This document shows positions 24,792 through 33,032 of a stretch of DNA of 64,000 nt, one piece after another (the first letter of the stretch is position 1; every line of letters starts with the position of its first letter). The notes below the pieces were generated by a model that saw nothing but the letters and a program-made list of their open reading frames with translations, did no database searches and had not been told where the DNA came from. Source of the DNA: Streptomyces aurantiacus. Its GTDB lineage: Bacteria > Actinomycetota > Actinomycetes > Streptomycetales > Streptomycetaceae. Location: positions 62,001-126,000 of the forward strand of contig NZ_LIPP01000149.1 of the NCBI RefSeq assembly GCF_001418335.1, read 5' to 3'. The position numbers were made by a program, and so were the translations under genes.

Positions 24792-25649
24792 TCATAGGCC
24801 CTGCATGATGTGTTCGATGAACTTGCGTGATTTGACGGGGTCGAGAGCGCAGGATTCCATACGATCAAGCACGGTGCGGTATTTCGCCAACTGCGCTTCC
24901 GCGTCGAGGAATTCACATCCCCCGTGGTGGGTGTCCAGCTGAACAGTGTCCAGCTGGGGGACCTGGCCGATGGCGTAGTCGAAGGACTGGCCGTTGCCGG
25001 GGAAGTCTGCCGAGGTGAAGGGGATGACCCGGACGGTGATGTTGTTCTGTTTGCTCATATCAAGCAGCCGGGCCAACTGCGAGCGGGCGATGTCCGGTCC
25101 GCCGTACTGCATGCGCAGTGCCGCTTCATGGAGGAGCGCTGTGTACGGGAGAGGAGCCGAGCCGTGGAGGACCGCCTGCCTCTTGATGCGGTAGGAGAGG
25201 CGGTGTTCGAGTTCGTAGGGCTGGAAGGGTGGGACCGCCTGCTGGAGCATGGCTCGCGCGTGGTCCGTGGTTTGGAGCAGAGCGGGGATGTGCAGGGACA
25301 GGGCCACTCGCAAGCCGGTTGCATGGTGTTCCAGTTCGGCGAGGTCGGCCAGCCCGGCGGGTAGATACTCCCGGTATTCGTCCCACCAGCCGCGTGTGCG
25401 TCCGCCTGTCATCCCGGCCAACGCCTCGACCAGGTTTGCATCGGCGCAGTTATAAGCGCGGCCGAAGGTGCGCACACGGTCACCGCTGACGGCATACCGG
25501 CCAGCTTCGATGCTGCTGATCTGTGCCTGCTTGAGGCCGAGCAACTCTGCGGCAGCGGTGGACGTAAGCCCGGAGTGCTCCCGGAGTCTGCGCAGTTCGG
25601 CTCCCAAGCGTTGCTGACGCAGGCCGGGGGTGGTGGTACTGGGCGGCAC
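24792..25649 (-). CDS. XRE-family regulator with DUF5753 ligand-like domain
   Basis: 285 aa from GTG 25649 (gagagg 5 bases upstream); ATG 25667 would add six residues. Helix-turn-helix at residues ~12-65: LGAELRRLREHSGLTSTAAA, LLGLKQAQISSIEAGRYAV. The DUF5753 domain fills the rest: GWWDEYREYLPAGLADLAEL, YELEHRLSYRIKRQAVL, GQSFDYAIGQVPQLDTVQLD, FLDAEAQLAKYRTVLDRM. Family knowledge: these proteins (WhiJ-like) act with DUF397 partners and small ATPases in developmental or antibiotic control. The divergent ATPase gene shares the intergenic control region. Confidence 0.9.
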   Translation of the reverse strand: MPPSTTTPGLRQQRLGAELRRLREHSGLTSTAAAELLGLKQAQISSIEAGRYAVSGDRVRTFGRAYNCADANLVEALAGMTGGRTRGWWDEYREYLPAGLADLAELEHHATGLRVALSLHIPALLQTTDHARAMLQQAVPPFQPYELEHRLSYRIKRQAVLHGSAPLPYTALLHEAALRMQYGGPDIARSQLARLLDMSKQNNITVRVIPFTSADFPGNGQSFDYAIGQVPQLDTVQLDTHHGGCEFLDAEAQLAKYRTVLDRMESCALDPVKSRKFIEHIMQGL

Positions 25650-25701
25650 TGAGTCCTCTCTCGTCATGGTGAATCCGGCGGGTCACTCACATGAGGGAAT
25701 T

Positions 25702-25788
25702 GTGAGTTCTCACCCTCGTTTGATGTTAAGTATCACATCGCATCCCCTATGGTGAATCTCGTGTCACTCAACTGCTCACCCCAGTGAG
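25702..25788. promoter_or_regulatory. Two GTGAG/CTCAC inverted repeats between divergent regulator and ATPase genes
   Basis: gtgag-tt-ctcac (25702-25713) and ctcac-ccca-gtgag (25775-25788) lie in the ~230-base divergent gap, which is AT-richer than its flanks. Their symmetry and position suggest operator sites for the XRE regulator; this is inference. Confidence 0.4.
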
Positions 25789-25881
25789 CTCGAAGCGCAC
25801 GCCATCAGGCACTACCACCGCCTGGAATCGGCGTTGAGCGAGCCCAATTTCCCGTCCGCCCTTTCCTTCCCGGAGGCACCC

Positions 25882-26325
25882 ATGGTCACCGTAGCCCCGC
25901 CCGACACCTGCACGTACGGCCTTCGCCTGCCCCATGACCCCCGTGCCGCCCGCGTCGCACGTATGACCGTGCGGGCCGCGCTGTGCGGGCATGGAATGAC
26001 CGCGATCCTTGACGTGGTCGAGCTGTTGACGTCCGAGATGGTCACCAACGCGTACCGGCACACGAAAGGTCCCGCCTCGCTGCGGTTGAGCATGCTGGGA
26101 GGCGGGCGGTTGCGCGTAGGAGTGTGGGACAGCTGTCCGCACATCCCGGCGCCCTTCGACGAGCCTCCCGGTGTGCGGTGCACGCCCGCCCCGGCGAGCG
26201 CGGAAGGAGGGCGCGGGCTGCACATCGTGCGGCAGTGCGCGAGTGCGTGGGGCGGCTGGTCCCTGGGGCACGACCTGCTCGGGCGCGGCGCCGGCAAGCT
26301 GCTGTGGTTCGAAGTGAGCCCGTAG
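25882..26325 (+). CDS. ATP-binding protein, RsbW/anti-sigma (HATPase) type
   Basis: 147 aa from ATG 25882 with cggagg 6 bases upstream; a longer frame exists but lacks a ribosome site. GHKL motifs: ELLTSEMVTNAYRHTKG (N box), LRVGVWDSCPH (G1) and EGGRGLHIVRQCASAWG (G2). It lacks a sensor, matching the small RsbW-like ATPases that occur by the dozen in Streptomyces beside XRE-DUF5753/DUF397 genes. It is likely an anti-sigma-type kinase or ATP-dependent binding partner. Confidence 0.85.
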   Translation: MVTVAPPDTCTYGLRLPHDPRAARVARMTVRAALCGHGMTAILDVVELLTSEMVTNAYRHTKGPASLRLSMLGGGRLRVGVWDSCPHIPAPFDEPPGVRCTPAPASAEGGRGLHIVRQCASAWGGWSLGHDLLGRGAGKLLWFEVSP

Positions 26326-26418
26326 CGGGCTTCTGGACCGCTCCTCGATGTCGATGCGATGCCGATGCCTATGGCGCAGGCAGCGGAGCCAATCTGCCCG
26401 ACCCGGTCGAAACGCCCG

Positions 26419-26934
26419 TCAGCCGAAGTCGTCCGGGACGATGTGAAGCCTCTGCGCGATGCGGGCGAGCGCCTTCTGGTCGGTCGTGTTGAGCGAGTCG
26501 AGGACGACGCGGCGTACCGCGCGCAGGTGTGTGGGCGCTGCCAGGCGCACGATGTCGAAGCCGGCGTCGGTCAGTCCGGCGAGGGTGTAGCGGCCGTTGG
26601 CCGGGTCCGGTGTCCGGGCGACCCAGCCTCGCTGTTCGCAGCGCTTGACGACGTTGGACAGGCGGGACAGCGACCCGCTGGCGAGGAAGGCGAGCTCTCC
26701 CATCCGCAACTCGCGCCGCGGGGCCTCGGAGAGGTGGCTGAGCACGAGGTACTCGAACAGGGTGAGGCCGTGTTCCTGCCGCAGCGGCGACTCCAGCTTG
26801 CCGGGCAGCAGCAGGACAAGGGAGATCAGCCCCGTCCACGCCGCCTTCTCCTGCTCGTCGAGCCATCGCAGCTCCTTGTCGTCCTCGTCCTCCATCTCGT
26901 CCTTGGTGTCCTCGTGTTCGGCCGTGCCGCTCAT
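26419..26934 (-). CDS. MarR-family transcriptional regulator
   Basis: 171 aa, ATG 26934. An acidic N-terminal tail (EDTKDEMEDEDDKEL) precedes the winged helix: LTLFEYLVLSHLSEAPRREL, MGELAFLASGSLSRLSNVVK (recognition helix), RCEQRGWVARTPDPANGRYT (wing). C-terminal dimer helices follow. It is divergent from a Rid-family gene; twin near-palindromes in the gap are its probable operators, so it likely represses that gene and itself. Confidence 0.9.
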   Translation of the reverse strand: MSGTAEHEDTKDEMEDEDDKELRWLDEQEKAAWTGLISLVLLLPGKLESPLRQEHGLTLFEYLVLSHLSEAPRRELRMGELAFLASGSLSRLSNVVKRCEQRGWVARTPDPANGRYTLAGLTDAGFDIVRLAAPTHLRAVRRVVLDSLNTTDQKALARIAQRLHIVPDDFG

Positions 26935-27002
26935 GGACCTTCCCTTCCTTGGGTCGGACTGTCCGTCGGACCTTCCGCCGTCTTCCGGCTGAGTCCGCTG
27001 TC

Positions 27003-27050
27003 ACTTTGCGCTTGAAGTCAGGACTGCTAGCCTCACTTTACGCGTGAAGT
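27003..27050. promoter_or_regulatory. Twin 16-bp near-palindromic operators and embedded promoter
   Basis: actttgcgcttgaagt (27003-27018) and actttacgcgtgaagt (27035-27050) share 14 of 16 bases and are spaced 32 bp (three helical turns). The second is a palindrome save one base pair. Between them, ttgcgc (27006-27011), a 16-base spacer and tagcct (27028-27033) form a plausible promoter for the rightward Rid gene, so bound MarR would block it. Confidence 0.6.
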
Positions 27051-27106
27051 CAGGTCAAGGGGAAGCGCGAGGAAACGCGCCCCTATGGACGGAAAGAGGG
27101 AACATC

Positions 27107-27532
27107 ATGAGCACCGTCACCTTCGGCATCACTCCGGGCTCCGGCGAGAAGCTGCACGAGGCCCTCGGTTACAGCGGGGCCGTCCGCGTCGGTGACCGGG
27201 TCGAGACCTCCGGCCAGGCCGGGGTCGATGACGACCTGGTCGTCCCCGACTCGCTGGAGGACGAGATCATCCAGGCTTTCGACAACGTGGAGCGCACGCT
27301 CGCCACGGTCGGCGCGACATGGAAGGACGTCATCCACGTCAACTCGTACCACAAGGTCGCACCGGGGGACGACGCCATCGGTGACGACCACAACAGGGTC
27401 ATGGCCGAGCAGTTCCGCCGTCGCCTCGACGGCCGCGCGCCGATCTGGACCGAGACCGGCGTCACGGTCCTCGGCCTCGCCGCCATGCGCGTGGAGATCC
27501 GCGTCACCGCCGTCGTCGGCTCCGGGAACTGA
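27107..27532 (+). CDS. Rid-family (YjgF/YER057c/UK114) protein
   Basis: 141 aa from ATG 27107 with aaagaggga upstream. It contains YSGAVRVGDRVETSGQAGVD, IIQAFDNVERTLATVGATW and DVIHVNSY, the usual Rid trimer features. The position of the conserved Arg of imine deaminases (PxR in RidA) reads PIWTE here, so enamine/imine deamination is doubtful; it may belong to a Rid subgroup with another role. Cytoplasmic. Divergent from MarR and probably controlled by it. Confidence 0.85.
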   Translation: MSTVTFGITPGSGEKLHEALGYSGAVRVGDRVETSGQAGVDDDLVVPDSLEDEIIQAFDNVERTLATVGATWKDVIHVNSYHKVAPGDDAIGDDHNRVMAEQFRRRLDGRAPIWTETGVTVLGLAAMRVEIRVTAVVGSGN

Positions 27533-27739
27533 ACCATCAACTGGATCAGCGACTGAGTCATCAACTGAGTCATCTTTCGAGGCGGCCCAGCGAAACGCCC
27601 ACCTCCCGCGACAACCCTCACCACGCCCCCCGCCCCAGGGTGAGAGCAACGTTCCCCGGTGGTCACTCGTAGCCACAGGGTGGAAACGCGCCGTCCCTAC
27701 CTTCGGGAACACCACCCGGAGAAATCGTGGAGGCGTGAG

Positions 27740-29122
27740 ATGACAGCCCCGAGCAGCAGCATCACACCGCGCAAGGGGGGCCGCTGGATCGAGCAGTGGG
27801 ACCCGGAGGACGAGGTGTTCTGGAAGGAGACGGGGGAGAAGGTCGCCCGGCGGAATCTCCTCTTCTCCGTGCTCTCCGAGCACATCGGGTTCTCGATCTG
27901 GACCCTGTGGTCGGTCATGGTGCTCTTCATGGGGCCCGAGTACGGGCTGACCCCCGCCGACAAGTTCTTCATCATCTCGATGGCCACGCTGGTCGGCGCC
28001 ATCGTGCGGGTGCCGTACACCTTCGCGGTCGCCCGGTTCGGTGGCCGGAACTGGACCATCATCGCGGCGAGCATGCTGCTCGTCCCGACGATCGCGGCCT
28101 TCGTCGTGATGGAGCCCGGGACGTCCTTCGGGACCTTCCTCGCATGCGCCATGCTCGCCGGCGTGGGCGGCGGCAACTTCGCCTCCTCCATGACCAACAT
28201 CAACTCCTTCTTCCCGCTGCGGAAGAAAGGCTGGGCCCTCGGGCTCAACGCCGGCGGCGGCAACATCGGCGTGCCCGTCGTGCAGCTCGTCGCGCTCGCC
28301 GTCATCGGCGCCAACGGCGGCCCCCGCCTGCTGCTCGGGATCTACATTCCGCTCATCGTCGTCGCGGCTTTTCTCGGCGCCCTCTACATGGACAACATCA
28401 CGTCCGTGAAGAACGACACCGGTGCCGCCCGGGAGGCCGTGAAGGACCCGCACACCTGGATCATGTCCCTCCTCTACATCGGGACGTTCGGGTCGTTCAT
28501 CGGATACAGCTTCGCGTTCGGGCTCGTCCTGCAGACACAGTTCGGGCGTACGCCGCTGGAGGCCGCGTACGTCACCTTCATCGGGCCGCTGCTCGGCTCG
28601 CTGATCCGGCCGGTCGGCGGCTTGCTGGCCGACAAGTACGGCGGCGCCCGCATCACCCTGTGGAACTTCGTCGGCATGGGTGCCGCGACCGCCGTCATCG
28701 TGGTCGCCTCCATGGAGGAGTCGCTGGCCCTGTTCACCACCGCGTTCATCGTGCTGTTCGTGCTGACAGGGCTCGGCAACGGGTCCACGTACAAGATGAT
28801 TCCCGGCATCTTCCAGGCCAAGGCCGACGCCATGGGGCTGACCGGGGAAGAGGCCGCGTCGTACGGCCGGCGTCTTTCGGGGGCCTCCATGGGGCTCATC
28901 GGCGCCGTGGGAGCGCTCGGCGGTCTCGGGATCAACCTCGCCTTCCGGCAGTCGTTCCTGAGCGTCGGTTCCGGCACCGGGGCCTTCGTCGCCTTCCTCG
29001 CCTTCTACGCCGTCTGCTTCGCGCTCACCTGGGCCGTATACCTTCGCCGCCCCGCGACCGCCGGGTCGCCCACCACCGCCGCATCGGAGGCGAAGACGCA
29101 GCTCAGTTACGCCGAGGTGTGA
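27740..29122 (+). CDS. narK: Nitrate/nitrite transporter (NarK-type MFS)
   Basis: 460 aa from ATG 27740, with ggagg 6 bases upstream. About 12 helices after a ~40-residue cytoplasmic start (GGRWIEQWDPEDEVFWKETG, typical of actinobacterial NarK). Signature motifs: AGVGGGNFASSMTNINSFFP and GLNAGGGNIGVPVVQ, the Gly-rich nitrate signatures of the NNP family, and LIRPVGGLLADKYGG in the second half. It imports nitrate or exchanges it for nitrite. No nitrate-assimilation genes are adjacent. A terminator follows. Confidence 0.92.
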   Translation: MTAPSSSITPRKGGRWIEQWDPEDEVFWKETGEKVARRNLLFSVLSEHIGFSIWTLWSVMVLFMGPEYGLTPADKFFIISMATLVGAIVRVPYTFAVARFGGRNWTIIAASMLLVPTIAAFVVMEPGTSFGTFLACAMLAGVGGGNFASSMTNINSFFPLRKKGWALGLNAGGGNIGVPVVQLVALAVIGANGGPRLLLGIYIPLIVVAAFLGALYMDNITSVKNDTGAAREAVKDPHTWIMSLLYIGTFGSFIGYSFAFGLVLQTQFGRTPLEAAYVTFIGPLLGSLIRPVGGLLADKYGGARITLWNFVGMGAATAVIVVASMEESLALFTTAFIVLFVLTGLGNGSTYKMIPGIFQAKADAMGLTGEEAASYGRRLSGASMGLIGAVGALGGLGINLAFRQSFLSVGSGTGAFVAFLAFYAVCFALTWAVYLRRPATAGSPTTAASEAKTQLSYAEV

Positions 29123-29147
29123 CGTAACACGGGTGACATCAAGCGGA

Positions 29148-29181
29148 ACCGAGCCTGTCACGCATCATTGACAGGCTCGGT
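29148..29181 (+). terminator. Hairpin terminator after narK
   Basis: A perfect 13-bp stem (accgagcctgtca / tgacaggctcggt) with an 8-base loop lies 26 bases after the stop. No T tract. Confidence 0.75.
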
Positions 29182-29333
29182 CATCCGCCATGAGACGGAC
29201 AAACGGGGCGTGCAGAGGGCGCCCCGGACGCCCCGGAAGCCCGAGAACGGGTACTCGGAGCACAACGCCCCAACCCAGCGGGTGACGCGGACGAACACCA
29301 GCGGACGAACACCACTTGAGCGGGACGAGAGCC

Positions 29334-30569
29334 ATGTACGAGCAACCTCAGCGCCCTGAGAAGCAACCGGACCGAGCCGAGCGACCGGATCAAGCCGAGC
29401 AACCGGATCAAACCGAGCGACCGGATCAAGCCGAGCAGCAGGACCACGGGCCGTTGGCCGGCTTCACCGTCGGTGTCACCGCCGCCCGTCGTGCCGACGA
29501 GCTCGGCGCCCTGCTCCAGCGGCGCGGAGCCGTCGTCCTGCACGCCCCCGCCCTGCGCATCGTGCCGCTCGCCGACGACAGCGAGCTGCTCGCCGCGACC
29601 AAGCAGCTGCTCGGCCAGGCGCCGGACATCGTGGTCGCCACCACCGCGATCGGGTTCCGCGGCTGGGTCGAGGCCGCCGACGGCTGGGGTCTCGGTGAGG
29701 ATCTGCTTGCCGTGCTGCGCGGCGTCGAGCTGCTCGCCCGCGGACCCAAGGTCAAAGGTGCGGTACGCGCCCAGGGGCTGACCGAGGAATGGTCCCCGTC
29801 CTCCGAATCCATGGCCGAGGTGCTCGACCGGCTGCTGGACGAAGGCGTCGAGGGGCGCCGGATCGCGATCCAGTTGCACGGCGAGCCGCTGCCCGGTTTC
29901 GTCGAGTCGCTGCGGGCCGCCGGCGCGGAGGTCGTCGGCGTTCCCGTGTACCGCTGGATGGCCCCGGAGGACATCGGGCCGCTGGACCGGCTGCTCGACG
30001 CGACCGTCTCCCGCGGCGTGGACGCGCTGACCTTCACCAGCGCCCCCGCCGCCGCCTCGCTCCTCGGCCGCGCCGACGAACGCGGGCTGCTGCCCGAACT
30101 GCTCACCGCCCTCGGCCACGACGTGCTGCCTGTCTGCGTCGGCCCGGTCACCGCGCTGCCACTGCAGGCCAGGGGCATCGACACGGTCCAGCCGGAACGC
30201 TTCCGGCTCGGCCCCCTCGTACAGGTGCTGTGCAAGGAACTGCCGTCCCGCGCGCGGACGTTGCCGATCGCCGGGTACCAGGTGGCGATCCGCGGGCACG
30301 CGGTGCTGGTGGACGACGCGCTGCGGCCCGTACCGCCCGCCGGGATGTCACTGATGCGCGCGCTGTCCCGGCGGCCCGGCTGGGTGGTGTCCCGCGCCGA
30401 ACTGCTGCGCGCCCTGCCCGGCGCGGGCAAGGACGAGCACGCCGTGGAGACCGCGATGGCCCGGCTGCGTACGGCACTGGGCACGCCCAAGCTCATCCAG
30501 ACCGTCGTCAAACGCGGCTACCGACTGGCACTCGACCCGTCCGCCGACTCCAAGTACGCCGACGTCTGA
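29334..30569 (+). CDS. hemD: Uroporphyrinogen-III synthase fused to a C-terminal winged-helix domain
   Basis: 411 aa from ATG 29334. Residues ~1-40 are a charged repeat tail encoded by 18-bp repeats. HEM4 domain ~42-290: GFTVGVTAARRADELGALLQ, VVATTAIGFRGWVEAADGWG, GRRIAIQLHGEPLPGFVESL, TFTSAPAAASLLGRADERGL. The C-terminal ~95 residues are an OmpR/PhoB-type winged helix (LMRALSRRPGWVVSRAELLR, HAVETAMARLRTALGTP, IQTVVKRGYRL). HEM4 enzymes close hydroxymethylbilane to uroporphyrinogen III; the added DNA-binding domain suggests a regulatory, possibly non-catalytic, role. It stands alone, away from other haem genes. Confidence 0.85.
   Translation: MYEQPQRPEKQPDRAERPDQAEQPDQTERPDQAEQQDHGPLAGFTVGVTAARRADELGALLQRRGAVVLHAPALRIVPLADDSELLAATKQLLGQAPDIVVATTAIGFRGWVEAADGWGLGEDLLAVLRGVELLARGPKVKGAVRAQGLTEEWSPSSESMAEVLDRLLDEGVEGRRIAIQLHGEPLPGFVESLRAAGAEVVGVPVYRWMAPEDIGPLDRLLDATVSRGVDALTFTSAPAAASLLGRADERGLLPELLTALGHDVLPVCVGPVTALPLQARGIDTVQPERFRLGPLVQVLCKELPSRARTLPIAGYQVAIRGHAVLVDDALRPVPPAGMSLMRALSRRPGWVVSRAELLRALPGAGKDEHAVETAMARLRTALGTPKLIQTVVKRGYRLALDPSADSKYADV
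29366..29437 (+). repeat. 18-bp tandem repeat inside the hemD-like gene
   Basis: Four copies of accggatcaagccgagca (first copy variant) encode a repeated six-residue acidic/polar unit (roughly PDQAEQ) in the N-terminal tail. Length is expected to vary between strains. Confidence 0.85.
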
Positions 30570-30786
30570 CACCCGGCGCGCAGCCTGCGGAGGGCAGGCG
30601 GAGGGCAGGCGCGGGCGGGCGCGGACGGGTACAGGGCGGCGCGGGGCTTCCCGCCACGCGCGGGGAGAGGCACTGTAGGGGGTACGGGCCCCCGCGCGGC
30701 CCTCCTGCGGACCCACCTCCCGGTCCCTCGTCTCTCCACCCCTCACCGGCCCCTCCTGGCGGCAACCCCAAGGCGGTGACAGGCAC

Positions 30787-31380
30787 ATGGCATTGGGCAC
30801 GGCCACGGCCCCGTACGAGCTGCGGTTCGACTCCGGGCGGATCTGTCTCGATCTCCTGGCGACCACGCACCCCGAGGAACGGCTCGACTCGGCCGACCTG
30901 CTGCGGGCCTGGATCACCGGATCCGGACTCGTTCCGGCGGGTACGCCGCTCGCGGCGGCGGACTCCTCCTGGATCGTCAACTTCCGCGAACTGCGCGGCC
31001 ATATCGGGCAATTGGTGCGCAAGAAGGCCTCCCGGGACTCCCGGCCCTTCGTGATCGCGCTGGCCCGGGTCAACGAACTCGCCCGCGCCGCACCGCCCGT
31101 ACCATCGGCGGTGTGGGACGCCGGCGGCTCGCTCGTCCGCGTCCTGCGCTCCCCGCCCACCTGCGCGGAACTGCTCGCGGCGGTCGCCCGGGACACCGTC
31201 GAACTCCTCACGGACCCGACGGCCCGCGCGAGCATCCGCCAGTGTGAGGGAGACAACTGCCCCATCGTGTACCTGGATACGTCCAGGGGGCGTCGTCGCA
31301 GGTGGTGCTCCAGCGAGGTGTGCGGAAACCGTGAGCGGGTCGCCAGGCACCGGCGCAGAGCAGCCCTCGCACGGGCTTAG
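30787..31380 (+). CDS. CGNR zinc-finger (ABATE domain) protein
   Basis: 197 aa from ATG 30787 with a modest upstream site. The N-terminal ABATE-like region starts LRFDSGRICLDLLATTHPEE. The C-terminal zinc finger has CEGDNCPIVYLD, a basic run, then WCSSEVCGNRERVARHRRR, the CGNR signature. Such proteins are presumed stress-related transcription regulators with DNA-binding fingers. The 217-base gap upstream is very GC-rich with short ggagggcaggc repeats and no gene. Confidence 0.85.
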   Translation: MALGTATAPYELRFDSGRICLDLLATTHPEERLDSADLLRAWITGSGLVPAGTPLAAADSSWIVNFRELRGHIGQLVRKKASRDSRPFVIALARVNELARAAPPVPSAVWDAGGSLVRVLRSPPTCAELLAAVARDTVELLTDPTARASIRQCEGDNCPIVYLDTSRGRRRRWCSSEVCGNRERVARHRRRAALARA

Positions 31381-31480
31381 GATCCTCCGTGGATCCCCCG
31401 TGAAGCAGTTGTGGAGCATGTGAGGAGACGGAGTCCGTACGTTCCTCATCACGCTCCTCACAAAGAATTCCATTCACTTT

Positions 31481-31505
31481 GAACAGCGCAACGCCCGCGC
31501 CCGTA
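31481..31505 (+). promoter_or_regulatory. Candidate ECF-type promoter before the sigma gene
   Basis: gaac (31481-31484), a 17-base spacer and cgta (31502-31505) fit the GAAC / CGT(C/A) pattern of ECF-sigma promoters. It lies ~50 bases before the sigma start, so autoregulation is plausible. Confidence 0.4.
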
Positions 31506-31555
31506 TCCGGAGATGAGCGACCGACTGGGGGATCCCCCGGACACCGGAGGTAGGC

Positions 31556-32131
31556 GTGCGCAAGGATTCCGCCGTGGCCGATGAACGATCGCCGAGGGCC
31601 CGACATCGCATGTCCCAGCCCTCGGAACCGGACGAGGAGCTGATGCGTGCGCTGTACCGGGAGCACGCCGGGCCCCTGCTCGCCTATGTGCTGCGGCTGG
31701 TCGCCGGGGACCGGCAACGGGCGGAGGACGTCGTACAGGAGACGCTCATCCGTGCCTGGAAGAACGCCGGTCAGCTCAACCGAGCGACCGGTTCGGTACG
31801 CCCCTGGCTGGTGACGGTCGCCCGGCGCATCGTCATCGACGGGCACCGCAGCCGGCAGGCCCGGCCGCAGGAGGTGGACCCGTCGCCGCTGGAGGTCATT
31901 CCCGCGGAGGACGAGATCGACAAGGCGTTGTGGCTGATGACACTCTCCGACGCGCTCGACGACCTGACCCCCGCCCACCGGGAGGTACTGGTCGAGACGT
32001 ACTTCAAGGGGCGTACCGTGAACGAAGCCGCCAAAACCCTGGGGATACCCAGCGGCACGGTGCGGTCACGGGTGTTCTATGCCCTGCGTTCGATGAAGCT
32101 CGCACTGGAGGAGCGGGGGGTGACGGCATGA
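31556..32131 (+). CDS. sigU: ECF RNA polymerase sigma factor, SigU-like
   Basis: 191 aa from GTG 31556 with ggagg 5 bases upstream. Region 2: EELMRALYREHAGPLLAYVL, DRQRAEDVVQETLIRAWKN, VRPWLVTVARRIVIDGHRSR. Region 4: ALDDLTPAHREVLVETYFKG, TVNEAAKTLGIPSGTVRSRV. It overlaps the anti-sigma gene by ATGA. Synteny with the malic enzyme, HU and MurA genes matches my memory of S. coelicolor sigU-rsuA, linked to development and secretion; the symbol rests on that. Confidence 0.85.
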   Translation: MRKDSAVADERSPRARHRMSQPSEPDEELMRALYREHAGPLLAYVLRLVAGDRQRAEDVVQETLIRAWKNAGQLNRATGSVRPWLVTVARRIVIDGHRSRQARPQEVDPSPLEVIPAEDEIDKALWLMTLSDALDDLTPAHREVLVETYFKGRTVNEAAKTLGIPSGTVRSRVFYALRSMKLALEERGVTA

Positions 32132-32949
32132 GCACATACGGGGGATACGGAACGGGTAGTCCTGGATCCATGCAAAGTTCGCAAGGGCAGGGCGATCTGC
32201 ACGAGACGGTGGGTGCCTACGCGCTGGGCATCCTCGACGACGCCGAGGCAACAGCTTTCGAGGAGCACCTCGCCACCTGCGAGTGGTGCGCGCAGCAACT
32301 CGACGAACTCGCGGGCATGGAGCCGATGCTCGCCGCCCTCGCGGATCTGCCGGGCACCCGCGGCGCTCCGGACATCGGCGAGTCACTGGCCGCACGGCCG
32401 AGCACGGAGCTCTCGGACCGGCTGGTCGGAGAGGTCGTCGAACGCCGTGTCCGCGCCAAGAAGAGCAGGCGGCTCTTCTTCGGACTCGCGGCCTCACTGA
32501 TCATCGGTGGCCCGCTCGTCGCGATCGCGACCACCGGAGGCGGTGACACCACCAATGAGGCCCGGCCCACGCAGACGGTCAGCGCCGCCAAGCAGGTGTT
32601 CACCGACACGAATCCCAAGGACAAGGTCCAGGGCACCGACGCGAGCACGCAGGTCAGCGCCGCGGTCGGGATGGACAGCAAGCCCTACGGCACCGGACTG
32701 GCCCTGGAACTGAAGAACGTCAAGGGCCCGCAGAAGTGCTCCCTCGTCGCCGTCGGCAAGAACGGCGAGCGGGAGACGGCGACCACCTGGACCGTCCCGA
32801 AGTGGGGCTACGGCATCAAGGACGCCCCCACCGAGCTGGCCCGGAACCCGCTCTACCTCCAGGGCGCCGTAGCCATGGACCGCGCCGACATCGACCACTT
32901 CGAGGTCGTGACCTTCGACGGCGACAAGCTGGCCCAGGTCGACGTGTGA
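32128..32949 (+). CDS. rsuA: Membrane anti-sigma factor (zinc-binding, RsuA-like)
   Basis: 273 aa from ATG 32128 (ATGA overlap). ZAS motif: H47-x3-C51-x2-C54 in EEHLATCEWC, with His25 a further candidate ligand. A single membrane segment at ~115-135 (FFGLAASLIIGGPLVAIATT). The outer domain has WTVPKWGYGIKD and ends GDKLAQVDV, the RskA-like beta domain. It holds the sigma factor at the membrane until a signal releases it. Confidence 0.88.
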   Translation: MSTYGGYGTGSPGSMQSSQGQGDLHETVGAYALGILDDAEATAFEEHLATCEWCAQQLDELAGMEPMLAALADLPGTRGAPDIGESLAARPSTELSDRLVGEVVERRVRAKKSRRLFFGLAASLIIGGPLVAIATTGGGDTTNEARPTQTVSAAKQVFTDTNPKDKVQGTDASTQVSAAVGMDSKPYGTGLALELKNVKGPQKCSLVAVGKNGERETATTWTVPKWGYGIKDAPTELARNPLYLQGAVAMDRADIDHFEVVTFDGDKLAQVDV

Positions 32950-33032
32950 GTGGATCAAGAGCGGAAACGTAGCCTGCCGGGCTCCCCTTCGCGTACGGTT
33001 GACGGCTGCCATGCACGTCAGAAGGGGGCCCG

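Noticed and set aside
27083-29161. 692-codon minus-strand frame opposite the Rid and narK genes
   Set aside because: Gly/Asp/Arg-rich shadow; the NarK frame shows clear transporter motifs.
29168-29359. Small frame in the narK-hemD gap
   Set aside because: It begins inside the terminator hairpin and lacks codon bias.
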